In this document: piece after piece, positions 1 through 8,405 of the stretch
Layout: the number at the start of each line of letters is the position of its first letter
Position numbering within the stretch: the first letter of the stretch is position 1
Assembly: GCF_006439025.1 (NCBI RefSeq)
Contig: NZ_RCYZ01000007.1
Location: forward strand, 58,825 to 122,824
DNA from: Hymenobacter nivis
GTDB lineage: Bacteria; Bacteroidota; Bacteroidia; Cytophagales; Hymenobacteraceae
DNA: 64,000 nt
Direction of reading: 5' to 3'
The notes under the pieces: model-generated
Told to the model about the DNA's origin: nothing
The model's input: only the letters and a program-made list of their open reading frames with translations
Databases searched by the model: none
Translations under genes and position numbers: made by a program

Positions 1-1
1 C

Positions 2-1261
2 CCCGCCCGCGCGGCCCCCGGCGGCGGGCCGCTGCGGCCGCGCAAGGCCGGCGGCGGCTTCCAAACCATCAGCCTGAGCCTGCGGGGCCCCGGCGGCCAG
101 GAATACGCGCTGCGGGCCCTTGACAAAGACCCGCGCAAGATGCTGCCGCCGCTGCTGCGCCGCACCTTTTTGCTGAACGCCGTGCGCGACGCCACCAGCG
201 CCGCCAACCCCTACGCCGCGCTGGTAGTGCCGCCCCTGGCCCGGGCCGCGGGCGTGGCCCACACCAACCCGCGCCTGGTGTACGTGCGCCCCGACGAGGC
301 CGGGCTGGGCGAAAGCTCGGCCCGCTTCCAGGGCCGCCTGGCGCTGCTCGAAGCCAAGGCGGGCGGCAAGGCCGATGTACTCAACACCACGGAAATGCTG
401 GCCCAGTGCGCCGCCGCGCCCACCGCCACCGCCGATGGGCCGGCCTTTTTGCGCGCCCGCCTGCTTGATGTGTGGCTCGGCGACTGGGACCGCCACGAGA
501 AGCAGTGGAACTGGGCGGCGCGGCCCGCGCCCGGGGGCCGCACCGATTTTGTGCCCCTGCCCAAGGACCGCGACCAGGTGTTTTTTCGGTTCGACGACGG
601 GGCCCTGCCCTGGGCCGTAAGCCGGCTGGTGCCCAAGTTTCAGACCTTTGGGAGCCGCTACGGCAGCGTGCCCGGCCTGGTGCGCCAGGGCCGCTCCCTC
701 GACCGGCACGTGTTGGCCCAGGCCACCCGCGCCGATTTTGCCCGCGCCGCCGCCGCCCTGCAAGCCGCCCTGCCCGACTCGCTGCTCGAACGCGCCCTGC
801 GCCGCCTGCCGCCCGCCGTGTACGCCCTGGAGGGGCCCCGCACGCTGGCCGCGCTGCGAGCCCGGCGGGCGGCCCTGCCCGCCGCGGCGGCCGAATATTA
901 CCGCACCCTGGCCCGCCGCCCGGCCGTGGGCGGCACCGCCGAGGCCGAGCGCTTCGTGGTGCGCCGCTACCCCGATTCGGTGGCCGTGGCCGTGTACGCA
1001 GCCGGGGCCCCGGGGGCCCCGCCGCGCTTCGCCCGCACGTACTTGCCCGCCGATACGCGCCGGCTGACGCTGTACGGCCGGGGCGGGGCCGACGTGTTTG
1101 AGGTGCGCACGGCCCCCGGCCGGGTGGCCCGGCTGCGGTTAATTATCGTGCCCGGCCCGGGGCCCGCCCGGCTGGCTGCCGAGGGCCCCCGGCAGCGGCT
1201 GGCCTACCGCGCGGCCAGCAGCGCGGCCAGCAGCGCCGGTGCCGCACCGGCACCGCGCTAA
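2..1261 (+). CDS. Kinase-like lipoprotein paralogue, 5' end outside window
   Basis: The reading frame is open from base 2, and the residues before the ATG at 140 already align with the next gene (glycine-rich stretch, then a strand ending LRALDKDP), so that ATG is internal and the gene begins outside the window. About 419 residues are visible. Key motifs are GDWDRH followed about 30 residues later by PKDRDQVF, spaced like the catalytic and metal-binding segments of Fam20/HipA-type atypical kinases (GNMDRH and DNGRGF in Fam20C). That kinship is my inference. The C-terminal third (VGGTAEAERFVVRRYPDS) is shared with the neighbour and has no recognised function. It lies 50 bp upstream of its paralogue, probably in one operon. 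Confidence 0.75.
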   Translation, partial: PARAAPGGGPLRPRKAGGGFQTISLSLRGPGGQEYALRALDKDPRKMLPPLLRRTFLLNAVRDATSAANPYAALVVPPLARAAGVAHTNPRLVYVRPDEAGLGESSARFQGRLALLEAKAGGKADVLNTTEMLAQCAAAPTATADGPAFLRARLLDVWLGDWDRHEKQWNWAARPAPGGRTDFVPLPKDRDQVFFRFDDGALPWAVSRLVPKFQTFGSRYGSVPGLVRQGRSLDRHVLAQATRADFARAAAALQAALPDSLLERALRRLPPAVYALEGPRTLAALRARRAALPAAAAEYYRTLARRPAVGGTAEAERFVVRRYPDSVAVAVYAAGAPGAPPRFARTYLPADTRRLTLYGRGGADVFEVRTAPGRVARLRLIIVPGPGPARLAAEGPRQRLAYRAASSAASSAGAAPAPR

Positions 1262-1311
1262 TATTCTATCAACAATCTGACGTTACCTGCGTTTAGTTTT
1301 TTTTCGTTGCT

Positions 1312-2901
1312 GTGCCGCGTCCTGCCTTACCCCTCCTTTTTGCTATTTCTTCGCTGCACCGCGCCGCGGGGCAGATCCTGCGCCGGTGGTGGGGGCCCCT
1401 GGGCCTGCTGGCCGCCGCGGGCTGCGCCCAGAAAGATTACTTCCAGCCCGATGCCCGCCTGCCCGCCACTACTGCCGGTGGGGCCCCGGCGCGCTACACC
1501 GCGGGGCGGCAGTACGACCGGCCAGGAGGCCTGCACCGGGTATTTTTTGGGAAGCACTACCGCCGCACCTGGGCCGCGCCCGTGGCCGCGCCGGCGTTCG
1601 ACGCCGCCACTGCCGCGTCCGGCGGGGCATTACGGCTGGGCAAGCTCGGCGGGGGCTTCAACAGCACCAGCCTGGGCCTGGTGGCCGCTGATGGTCGCCC
1701 CTACGTGCTGCGCACCGTGGACAAGGACCCCAGCCGGGCCCTGCCCGGGTGGCTGAAAAACTCGCCGGTGGCCTGGTACCTGCGCGATAATGTATCGGCC
1801 ACCCACCCCTACGCGGCGCTGGTAGTACCGCCGCTGGCGCGGGCCGCGGGCGTACCCCACACCACGCCACGCCTGTTTTACGCCCGGCCCGACGCCCCCG
1901 CCCTGGCCGGCGACTCGCTTGTGAAGCTGCGCGGCCAGCTGGTCTGGCTGGAGGAAAAATTCAGCGGCGACGCCCGCCCCACCGACGTCGTGCCGGCCGC
2001 CACCGACTTGATGAGCAGCGAGGCGTTCTACAAGCACCTGTTTGCCGACCCGCGCCACCGGCCCGACGCCGCCGCGCTGCTGCGCGCCCGCTTGCTCGAC
2101 GCCTGGCTCGGCGACTGGGACCGCCACGCCGGGCAGTGGACCTGGGCCCAGGTGCCCGCCCCCGGGGCCCCCGCCGGCCGCTTCCGCTACCAGCCCGTGC
2201 CCAAAGACCGCGACATGGTGTTCTACCGCGCCGCCGACGGCGTGTTTCCCTGGCTCTTCACGCGGCGCATTTTCCTGCGCAAGTGGAATACCTTCCGGCC
2301 CGCCTACCACGACATTGGAGGCCTGCTGCAACAGGGCCATTACCTCGATGAGCACGGCCTTATCGGCCTCACCGCCGGGCAATTCCAGGCGGCGGCGGCC
2401 GCCATGCAACGCCAGCTCACCGACGCGGCCATCGACTCGGCGCTGCACCGGCTGCCGCCCGCGGCCTACGCCCTGGAGGGCCCCTACCTGGCCGGGGCCC
2501 TGCGGCAGCGGCGCACCGATTTGCCCCGCGTGGCGGCGGTGCTCTACCGCCGTCTCAGCCGCCGGCCCACGGTGGGCGGCACGGCCCAGGCCGAGCGGTT
2601 CGTGGTGCGCCGCTACGCCGACTCGACTGCGGTGGCCGTGTACGCCCCCGCCCTGGGGCCCGATTCGCTGCTGCTGGCCCGCACGTTTTTCCGGCACGAA
2701 ACCAAGGTAATTACCCTCGAAGGCCTCGAAGGGGCCGACGTGTTTGAGGTATCCGAAATAGGGCCCCGGGCAACCCAGGGCCCCCGCGTGGCCATTTACG
2801 GCAATCCCGGGGCCCGTCCGCCCGCGCCCGCCCGGGGGCTGCGCTACTTCACCGAGCCCCGCCGCAGCGCCCATGCCTATACCCGCCCTGCGGAAGAATA
2901 G
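1312..2901 (+). CDS. Kinase-like lipoprotein paralogue (529 aa)
   Basis: A full-length paralogue of the preceding gene. The GTG start at 1312 precedes a basic, hydrophobic leader ending LAAAGC, a good lipobox, so it is probably a lipid-anchored envelope protein. From about residue 105 it carries GGGF, then YVLRTVDKDP, GDWDRH near residue 267 and PKDRDMVF, the same order as glycine loop, ATP-binding strand, catalytic loop and metal-binding segment in atypical kinases. I know similar central regions in large Bacteroidota proteins next to phosphoesterase and surface-antigen domains, but no activity is established. The C-terminus (VGGTAQAERFVVRRYADST) again matches the neighbour. A T-rich stretch precedes the start, without a clear promoter box. 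Confidence 0.75.
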   Translation: MPRPALPLLFAISSLHRAAGQILRRWWGPLGLLAAAGCAQKDYFQPDARLPATTAGGAPARYTAGRQYDRPGGLHRVFFGKHYRRTWAAPVAAPAFDAATAASGGALRLGKLGGGFNSTSLGLVAADGRPYVLRTVDKDPSRALPGWLKNSPVAWYLRDNVSATHPYAALVVPPLARAAGVPHTTPRLFYARPDAPALAGDSLVKLRGQLVWLEEKFSGDARPTDVVPAATDLMSSEAFYKHLFADPRHRPDAAALLRARLLDAWLGDWDRHAGQWTWAQVPAPGAPAGRFRYQPVPKDRDMVFYRAADGVFPWLFTRRIFLRKWNTFRPAYHDIGGLLQQGHYLDEHGLIGLTAGQFQAAAAAMQRQLTDAAIDSALHRLPPAAYALEGPYLAGALRQRRTDLPRVAAVLYRRLSRRPTVGGTAQAERFVVRRYADSTAVAVYAPALGPDSLLLARTFFRHETKVITLEGLEGADVFEVSEIGPRATQGPRVAIYGNPGARPPAPARGLRYFTEPRRSAHAYTRPAEE

Positions 2902-2941
2902 GGCCCCAGGGCGCTGTTTGAATTTGTTAGAACTTACGCCT

Positions 2942-3112
2942 GGCCTTTTTGCTAGCCCCGGCGGGGCGGCCCATCGGCAGCAAGAAAGTGACAAGCCAAA
3001 CCAAGGCCCCAGCGGGGCGACCCAATTGTTCGGGTCGCCCCGCTGGGGCTTTATCATTTACTTACCGCCATTTATTACCGACGGGCCGCCTCGCCGGGGC
3101 TAGCAAAAAGCC
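2942..3112. repeat. Outer inverted repeat (about 30-nt arms), MITE-like
   Basis: Arms at 2942-2972 and 3083-3112 are reverse complements with one indel and one mismatch (core CTAGCCCCGGCG). They enclose 110 bp with a second, inner hairpin. No ORF lies inside. The form suggests a small non-autonomous element or a large folded RNA at the end of the upstream operon. Confidence 0.7.
3005..3050 (+). terminator. Inner 19-bp hairpin, likely terminator
   Basis: Arms 3005-3023 and 3032-3050 pair in 18 of 19 positions around an 8-nt loop, followed on the + strand by TTTATCATTT. It lies about 100 bp after the stop of the kinase-like gene and could end that transcript. On the other strand it is far from the end of topoisomerase IB. 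Confidence 0.55.
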
Positions 3113-3214
3113 TAGATAGGCATAAGTCCTATTTATAAGAAACAATGATGCTTAGACTCTGCTGGGCCCCGCATGACCGTTTTTTAAGTAGACAACTTAT
3201 GTACTTGCAGCCGA

Positions 3215-4327
3215 CTAAGCGTTGGCGGCCAGCATTTTCAGCACCAGGCGCTCGGTGGGCGAGAGCGGGTCGTGGGGGGCGGAGGTGGCGTCGTGGTCGC
3301 GCAGGTACTCGATGAGTTCGCCCGATTTAAAAAGCGTAACCACCTGCGGGTGGATGTAGTATTTCGAGCACACGGTGGGCGTATTGCCCAGGCCGCTGGC
3401 CACGTATTTCACGGCTTTGCGGATGACTTTTTCGGGGGCCAGGTCGGGTTCCTGGGTGAGTACGCTTTCGAGGCACTCCACCATTTTCACGGTGCCCCCC
3501 CAAGTGCGGAAGTCCTTGGCCGACAGGGCCAGGCCGGTGTGCTCGTGCAGGTAGCCGTTCACGTCGCCCGATTCCAGGGCGTGGCGGTGGCCGTCGGCGG
3601 TGTAGTACTGAAACAGGTGCTGGCCGGGGATTTCCTGGCACTTGCGCACGAGGCGGGCCAGGCGGCGGTCGCGCAGCGTCACGTCGTGGGCCACGCCTTT
3701 TTTTCCCACGAAGGCAAAGCGCACGGCGTCGCCCTTGAAGGTGACGTGCTCGTCGTGCAGCGTGGTGAGGCCGTAGCTCTTGTTCTTCTTCGCATACTCT
3801 TGGTTGCCCACCCGGATGAACGATTGGTCCATGAGCGAAATCACCAGGGCCACCACCTGCTCGCGGCTCAGGGCCGGGCGGGCCAGGTCGTGCTTGAGCT
3901 GCTGGCGCAAAGCGGGCAGCTTCTCGCCGAAGGCGTGCAGGCGCGAGAACTTGGTGAGGCTGCGGATTTCGTCCCAGGCGGGGTGGTAGCGGTACTGCTT
4001 GCGGCCCACCGTGTCGTGGCCCGTCACCTGCAAGTGGGCCCGGGCATCCTGGGCCACCCACACATCTTTCCAGGCCGGCGGAATCACGAAGCCGGCGATG
4101 CGCTCGAGCACCGCCGCGTCGGTCACCTTGTGGCCCTGGGCGTCGTGGTAGCTGAATTTGCCGCCGCGGCTGGCCTTGCGGGTGTAGCCGGGGGCCGCGT
4201 CGGTGGCGTAGTGCAGCCCGGCCTGGGCGGCCTGCTGGGCGGGGTCTTTATAAAGCTCGTGGGCAGTGGGCGCGAGGTGCTTCTTACGGGTTTTGGGGCG
4301 GGCGGTGGGCGCGGCGGCAGCGGGCAT
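3215..4327 (-). CDS. DNA topoisomerase IB (poxvirus/bacterial type)
   Basis: A type IB topoisomerase of about 370 residues. These enzymes nick one strand through a 3'-phosphotyrosyl link and relax supercoils without ATP. Visible are the N-terminal segment FSYHDAQG, the core GRKQYRYHPAWDE, the catalytic-domain run RVGNQEYAKKNKSYGLTTL, and near the C-terminus SKYYIHP with the nucleophilic tyrosine. Length matches the bacterial family. The frame extends to 4363, but the ATG at 4327, followed by a basic tail (PTARPKTRKKHL), is the more likely start. It stands alone between divergent and convergent neighbours. Confidence 0.93.
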   Translation of the reverse strand: MPAAAAPTARPKTRKKHLAPTAHELYKDPAQQAAQAGLHYATDAAPGYTRKASRGGKFSYHDAQGHKVTDAAVLERIAGFVIPPAWKDVWVAQDARAHLQVTGHDTVGRKQYRYHPAWDEIRSLTKFSRLHAFGEKLPALRQQLKHDLARPALSREQVVALVISLMDQSFIRVGNQEYAKKNKSYGLTTLHDEHVTFKGDAVRFAFVGKKGVAHDVTLRDRRLARLVRKCQEIPGQHLFQYYTADGHRHALESGDVNGYLHEHTGLALSAKDFRTWGGTVKMVECLESVLTQEPDLAPEKVIRKAVKYVASGLGNTPTVCSKYYIHPQVVTLFKSGELIEYLRDHDATSAPHDPLSPTERLVLKMLAANA

Positions 4328-4473
4328 GGGGCGGGAAAAAGGATGGGGCCCTGGTGTACGCAAAAACCCGCCCCAGGATGAGAAAACCGCGTTACTTCCT
4401 GCAAATCAGGGCCCCACAGCGCAAAGCTGCGCTTAGCTAACGGCGCCGGGCGCTCCTCCCCTTTCCCGCCGGG

Positions 4474-5049
4474 CTACAGGCCCTCGCCTACCGGGCGCAG
4501 GCGGTGGTAGTAGTGGACGGTGGCGTGCGTGGGCGCCGACAGAAACTGGTGCCGCAGGTAGTCGCCCCGCACCAGCAGCCAATTGGCCGTAGGCCGGCCG
4601 CTGGCTGGGTATTCCCACAGCTCCAGCCGGGTGAGCTGGCGGTCCTCGTAGCGCTCAGTTAGTACCTGGTGGCCAGCGGCGTCGTAATACGCTACCTTTT
4701 GCAGCTCAACGCCGAACCGGTGCTTCACCACTTCGCGCTTCACCAGGGGCCCGGCCGAGCGGGCGTAGGTCCGCACCCGCCGGTGCAGCCCGCCAAACGA
4801 GCCCTGCGAAGCGGAAAAGTAGCCGGCGCGGGCCTCCGCCTGCGCGTGGATTTGCGCCACGCGGTACATCAGCGAATCGTGGGCGGCGGCGTAGAGCAGC
4901 GGCTCGGGTGGCAGGGCGGCGGCCGCCGGGGCAGTTTGGGCGGGGCGGCGGGGCGTAGGTTCGCCCAGGGCCAGGGTTTGGGCCTGGGCCGAACCTGCGC
5001 CCAACAGCAGCAGGCCCAGCGCGGCCGCGGGGCGTAATCGTGACGGCAT
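4474..5049 (-). CDS. Secreted protein of unknown function (191 aa)
   Basis: I do not recognise this family. The N-terminus is a classic signal peptide (MPSRLRPAA, a leucine-rich core, then GSAQAQT), so the mature protein is probably periplasmic or secreted. The rest is soluble with repeated short patterns such as YYDAAGHQVLTERYEDRQLTRLELWEY, resembling small antitoxin-like or MORN-like beta-hairpin proteins only loosely. It is transcribed away from the App1-like gene across a 116 bp gap. A TATCTTCC stretch about 30 bp upstream may be a weak promoter box. Confidence 0.7.
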   Translation of the reverse strand: MPSRLRPAAALGLLLLGAGSAQAQTLALGEPTPRRPAQTAPAAAALPPEPLLYAAAHDSLMYRVAQIHAQAEARAGYFSASQGSFGGLHRRVRTYARSAGPLVKREVVKHRFGVELQKVAYYDAAGHQVLTERYEDRQLTRLELWEYPASGRPTANWLLVRGDYLRHQFLSAPTHATVHYYHRLRPVGEGL

Positions 5050-5128
5050 AAGGGCGGAAAAGGGTAGAAATCCGGCCGGAAGATAGGGCCCCGGCTCGTT
5101 GGAAATCGTAAAAAATAGCGGGCCGCGC

Positions 5129-5160
5129 TTGGCGCCCCGGCGCGCCCGGCCGTAGGTTTG
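5129..5160 (+). promoter_or_regulatory. Bacteroidota promoter, TTG-N21-TAGGTTTG
   Basis: TTG at 5129-5131 and TAGGTTTG at 5153-5160 match the Bacteroidota -33/-7 consensus. The ATG of the App1-like gene is at 5166, so the transcript should have almost no leader. Confidence 0.65.
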
Positions 5161-5165
5161 CCCTT

Positions 5166-6299
5166 ATGCCTTTTTTGCGCGAACTGCTTTCCCGCCTGCT
5201 CCACCTCGACAACCACCGCCTGGCCCGCCTCGGCTGGGCGCGCCCGCTCCAGCTCGTCACGTACCGCACCTACGGCACGGCCGAGCGCTTCTACGTGAAG
5301 GGCCGCCTGCTCACCGACCCCGGCCTGGCCCCGGCCACCGCGGCCGATTCGCGCTGGCGCAACTTCCGCAACATGGCCCGGCGCTTCCTGAGCTACGAAA
5401 TTGCCGGGGCCGGGCTGGTGGCCGAGCGCGCCGGCGGGGCCCAGCAGCCCGTCGTGACCGACGACGAGGGCTACTTCACGCTCGTGCTGGAGGCCCCGCC
5501 CCAGCCGCCGCCGGGGGCCCTGCTGTGGCAGCCGGTGGCCGTGCGCCTGGCCCGCCTACCCGACGGCGCGCCCCTGCCCGCCCGCCCCGTGCAGGCCGTG
5601 GCCGAGGTGCTGGTGCCGCCCGCCGGGGCCGAGTTTGGGGTGATTTCCGACCTCGACGACACGGTATTCGAATCGGGAGCCACCAACTTCCTGCGCATGG
5701 GCTTCACGGTGCTGCTGCGCAACGAGTTTTCGCACCAGCCCTTTGCCGACGTGGGCGCGTTTTATAGGGCCCTGCAACTGGGCTGCACCGGGCGGCCCGA
5801 CAACCCGTTTTTCTACATTAGCAGCAGCCCGTGGAACCTCTACGACGCGCTCGACGAGTTCCTCACCCTGCACCGCATCCCGAAGGGGGCCCTGCTGCTG
5901 CGCGACGTGGGCCTGCGCCCGCGCAACCCCGCGCCCGCCACCGCCGAAGGCCTGGCCGCCGCCGCCCACTTCGGCCACAAGCTCCACGAAATCGAAAACG
6001 TGCTGCGGGCCTACCCCGCCCTGCCCTTCGTGCTGCTCGGCGACAGCGGCCAGGAAGACGCCCGCATCTACCGCGAGGTGGTGCGCCGCTACCCCGGCCG
6101 CATCCGCGCCGTGTACATCCGCGACGTGCAGGTGCCCAAGCGGGCCCTGCGCATCCCGCAGCTGATAGCCGAACTGCACGCCGAAAACGTGGAAATGCTC
6201 CTCGTGCCCGACTACGCCACCGCCATGCGCCACGCCGCCAAGCGCGGGCTCATTGATGGCGGGCTGGTGGCGGTAAAAGCGGATGAAAAAAGTGCGTAA
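5166..6299 (+). CDS. App1-like phosphatase (DUF2183 family)
   Basis: A 377-residue protein with the HAD-like DUF2183 domain typified by yeast App1, a Mg-dependent phosphatidate phosphatase. The signature DLDDT is at residues 162-166 (nucleophile and acid Asp), followed by SSSPWNLYD, by a Lys-containing FGHKLHEIE segment, and by LLGDSGQEDARIY, the conserved GDSGQ..D motif near the C-terminus. An N-terminal domain of about 150 residues has a beta-rich look. No signal peptide is seen, so it should act in the cytoplasm. Substrate in bacteria is not known; a phospholipid or polyol phosphate is likely. Confidence 0.88.
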   Translation: MPFLRELLSRLLHLDNHRLARLGWARPLQLVTYRTYGTAERFYVKGRLLTDPGLAPATAADSRWRNFRNMARRFLSYEIAGAGLVAERAGGAQQPVVTDDEGYFTLVLEAPPQPPPGALLWQPVAVRLARLPDGAPLPARPVQAVAEVLVPPAGAEFGVISDLDDTVFESGATNFLRMGFTVLLRNEFSHQPFADVGAFYRALQLGCTGRPDNPFFYISSSPWNLYDALDEFLTLHRIPKGALLLRDVGLRPRNPAPATAEGLAAAAHFGHKLHEIENVLRAYPALPFVLLGDSGQEDARIYREVVRRYPGRIRAVYIRDVQVPKRALRIPQLIAELHAENVEMLLVPDYATAMRHAAKRGLIDGGLVAVKADEKSA

Positions 6300-6364
6300 A
6301 AGCCTCAAGGGCTTGGTTTGTGTGGCTCTATTTTCACGGACTTGTCTTTAGCGACTATGTCGCG

Positions 6365-6592
6365 ATGAGCCTGCCACCCCTCCCTACCGATTTACACGAC
6401 GCACTTATTGAGGAATTTGCTTTCGACCAGCTACGCGGTCGTTTGACGATTGGTGTGTTGTTGGCCGTGCCGGAAGGGCTGATGACTGAGCGCAAGCAAA
6501 TACTTTTATCAGGGGTAAGCAACGGCAGAGAAGTAGTGCAGTTCGAACAGCAGATTGAGCGAATTAAAAAAAAGGCAAACGCTCATCCTTAA
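6365..6592 (+). CDS. Small unknown protein (75 aa)
   Basis: Unrecognised. The frame opens at an ATG at 6320, but the ATG at 6365 (MSLPPLPTDLHDAL) gives a more natural start. The product is a small, mixed alpha/beta-like soluble protein with a basic tail (IERIKKKANAHP). Base composition is clearly lower in G+C than its neighbours and synonymous sites are less GC-biased, which fits recent acquisition or weak expression. It follows the App1-like gene by 65 bp on the same strand. Confidence 0.5.
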   Translation: MSLPPLPTDLHDALIEEFAFDQLRGRLTIGVLLAVPEGLMTERKQILLSGVSNGREVVQFEQQIERIKKKANAHP

Positions 6593-6795
6593 ATTACCTC
6601 TTAGAAGAACTTAGCTACACTGCCCCAACGGCGTCGCGGAAGGCCGAGTTATCAATTCGATTGGCCATCGACCATTTGCCCGCGCTGATAATACTGTGCA
6701 AAAAAGTCACAGTGCCCAGCAATCCTTTGGGCTACTGATCCCAGCAAACGCCTCGCTGATGCTTTCGCCCCGAGCTGCGCAGCTGGCGGCACCCG
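6593..6795. other. Intergenic region without recognisable gene
   Basis: About 200 bp between convergent genes. A short perfect palindrome AGCTGCGCAGCT sits near 6772-6783. I see no ORF with plausible codon use, no strong terminator and no repeat shared with the rest of the window. Confidence 0.4.
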
Positions 6796-7350
6796 TTAGC
6801 TGGCTAGTTCCAGGATGGCTGCGATGCGTTGCTGACGGGTCGCGGGCCGCTTCGCCATCACTAGCCCCAGCAATAAGTTGCGCTTAGCGGTTCGGCTGAG
6901 GCTCAAGAAATAGCCGCGGGCCGCGGGTTGCTGCTCAAACGCCTGTGCCAGGTCGGCCGGCAGGTGCAGCGCTTCCACCTCATCGAGCAGGGTCCAGGAG
7001 CCGTTTTGCTGGGCCCTTTCGATGCTAGCCAGGCCGGCGGGGGCCATTTTTCCTTCGGCGAGCAGCCGCTGTACCTTTTCCTTATTCACCCGCGACCACC
7101 CGCTTTTGGGCTGGCGGCGGCTGAAGCGCTGCTGGTACGTGTCGGCGTCTATCGGCTTGGCCTGGCTGTCGATCCAGCCGAAGCACAGGGCTTCGTCTAC
7201 GGCTTCGCTCCAGGTCAGGGTTGGCGTGGCCGACTGCTTTTTGTGGTACACCAGCCAAACGGCTGAGTGCTCGTTGTGGTGCGCTTGCAGCCACGCGCGC
7301 CAGTGCTGCGGGCTCAAAGGACAGACAACCAATACTTCCGGCTTCGCCAT
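6796..7350 (-). CDS. YdeI/OmpD-associated family protein
   Basis: A 184-residue protein of the YdeI family, named for an E. coli protein linked to OmpD/OmpF and peptide resistance. Recognisable parts are the N-terminal W-x-A-W-L...H...VWLVYHKK, the core TWSEAVDEALCFGWIDSQ, the segment YQQRFSRRQPKSGWSRVNKEKVQRL, and the C-terminal YFLSLSRTAKRNLL with basic KRPATRQQRI. It is cytoplasmic by sequence. The biochemical role of the family is unclear; a DUF1801-like fold is usual. It starts at ATG 7350 and may be co-transcribed with the two small genes upstream of it. Confidence 0.85.
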   Translation of the reverse strand: MAKPEVLVVCPLSPQHWRAWLQAHHNEHSAVWLVYHKKQSATPTLTWSEAVDEALCFGWIDSQAKPIDADTYQQRFSRRQPKSGWSRVNKEKVQRLLAEGKMAPAGLASIERAQQNGSWTLLDEVEALHLPADLAQAFEQQPAARGYFLSLSRTAKRNLLLGLVMAKRPATRQQRIAAILELAS

Positions 7351-7384
7351 GGGTACTTGCTAAAGTGGTGGGGGCCCCGGGGCC

Positions 7385-7564
7385 CTATTTCATCGCGGCC
7401 AGCACGAGGCACGTCAGCGTGGTGCCGGCTACGTGGTAGGCGCTGGTGCTGGCACTGCAGCGGATGGGGCGGGGAATATTGGGGTTGATGGCTATGCTGG
7501 TGGTGTTGGCTACCAAGTAGCCCACGGCCACGATGGCCGCGAAACGCAGGGCAGCGGCGCACAT
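7385..7564 (-). CDS. Small two-helix membrane protein (59 aa)
   Basis: Found by reading the minus strand between the YdeI-like gene and the phosphatase. ATG at 7564 opens a frame to a stop at 7385. The product has a hydrophobic N-terminal segment (ALRFAAIVAVGYLVAN), a short loop with NPNIPRP, and a second hydrophobic stretch near the C-terminus (YHVAGTTLTCLVLAAMK), so two membrane helices are likely. The phosphatase stop overlaps an ATG (TAATG at 7606) in another frame that runs only 32 codons, so a sequencing or real frameshift joining that start to this frame is possible. No family is recognised. Confidence 0.5.
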   Translation of the reverse strand: MCAAALRFAAIVAVGYLVANTTSIAINPNIPRPIRCSASTSAYHVAGTTLTCLVLAAMK

Positions 7565-7607
7565 GGTGCTGCGCAGCGCGTAAAAGCGGTGGTGGCCAGT
7601 CCGGCCA

Positions 7608-8288
7608 TTAGCGCCCCTCCACGCCGGGGTATAGCTCCCGTACTACGTCGCTCTGCACAAACTCTTTGGTGCGCACATTCAGCATGCTCAGGCGTCCGTT
7701 GTAAGCGGCGCCCTGGTCCACGTTCCACACGTTGTGGGTTTGGCAAGGCACTTTTTTATAGTTCCAGGTGGAGGTGTGGCCGATGAAGCATTCGTGGTAG
7801 CCGGTGGCGGCCTGGTTGCCGTCCCACAGGTCGCGCGTCCAGATGAGGTCGAACGGGTCTTGCAGGGCAATGGGCCGTTTGGGGTCGTAGCCGGCGTGCA
7901 CGTACAGGTTGTTGGCTTCATCTTCGAAGTAGGGCCACTGCTCGCCAAAAAACTGGCGAAAGTGCCGGTACCGCTCATCCGAGGGCAATTGCAGGTAGGC
8001 CTCGTAGGTGGCCTGGCCGCCCTGCCGGTACCAGTCCTGTTCCACGTATTCGAGCGGGAGCTGCGTGCTCAGCCACTCCGCCGCCCACCAGTCGTGGTTG
8101 CCTTGCAGCCAGATGCTGTTGGGGATGCCCAGCAGCCGATCCACGCAGGCCGGGGTATCGGGCCAGCCGTCGGCCACGTCGCCGAGCTGCACGAGGCGGT
8201 CGATGCCTGGGCGAAACGGGCTGCGCTCCAGCACTTGGTCCAGCGCCCGCACCGCGCCGTGAATATCCCCTATGACGTAGGTTTCCAT
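7608..8288 (-). CDS. PPP-like metallophosphoesterase
   Basis: A 226-residue calcineurin-like phosphoesterase of the bacterial PPP group (serine/threonine phosphatase or symmetrical Ap4A hydrolase type). Starting at METYVIGDIHG (ATG 8288), it shows the metal-binding set GDIHG, LGDVADGW (a variant of GDxxDRG), GNHDWW, VHAGYDP and GHTSTW in the canonical order. The longer frame upstream of 8288 overlaps the divergent amidohydrolase and is rejected. Whether it acts on proteins or dinucleotides cannot be told from sequence. Confidence 0.9.
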   Translation of the reverse strand: METYVIGDIHGAVRALDQVLERSPFRPGIDRLVQLGDVADGWPDTPACVDRLLGIPNSIWLQGNHDWWAAEWLSTQLPLEYVEQDWYRQGGQATYEAYLQLPSDERYRHFRQFFGEQWPYFEDEANNLYVHAGYDPKRPIALQDPFDLIWTRDLWDGNQAATGYHECFIGHTSTWNYKKVPCQTHNVWNVDQGAAYNGRLSMLNVRTKEFVQSDVVRELYPGVEGR

Positions 8289-8405
8289 GCTTTTAGTTAA
8301 AAAGGCCGCTGCAGCGGAGTGGAAGGAATAACCGGTCGGTGGCCGCGCCGGGCGGGGCCGCGCCCGGCCACTTTTTCGTAGCGGCCGGGGCCCCGAAATG
8401 TACAC

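Larger units (their letters stand above)
2902..3214. other. Non-coding stretch with nested inverted repeats
   Basis: This 313 bp gap between the kinase-like gene and the 3' end of topoisomerase IB holds no convincing ORF. It is filled by two nested inverted repeats listed separately and by an A+T-richer stretch at 3113-3210 in which I recognise nothing. Confidence 0.6.

Noticed and set aside
140..1261. ATG at 140 as the start of the first gene
   Set aside because: Residues encoded before it align with the paralogue at 1312-2901, so the frame enters from outside the window.
1630..3057. A 475-codon open frame opposite the second kinase-like gene
   Set aside because: Shadow frame crossing an inverted repeat; no recognisable domain, while the sense frame has a lipobox and paralogue support.
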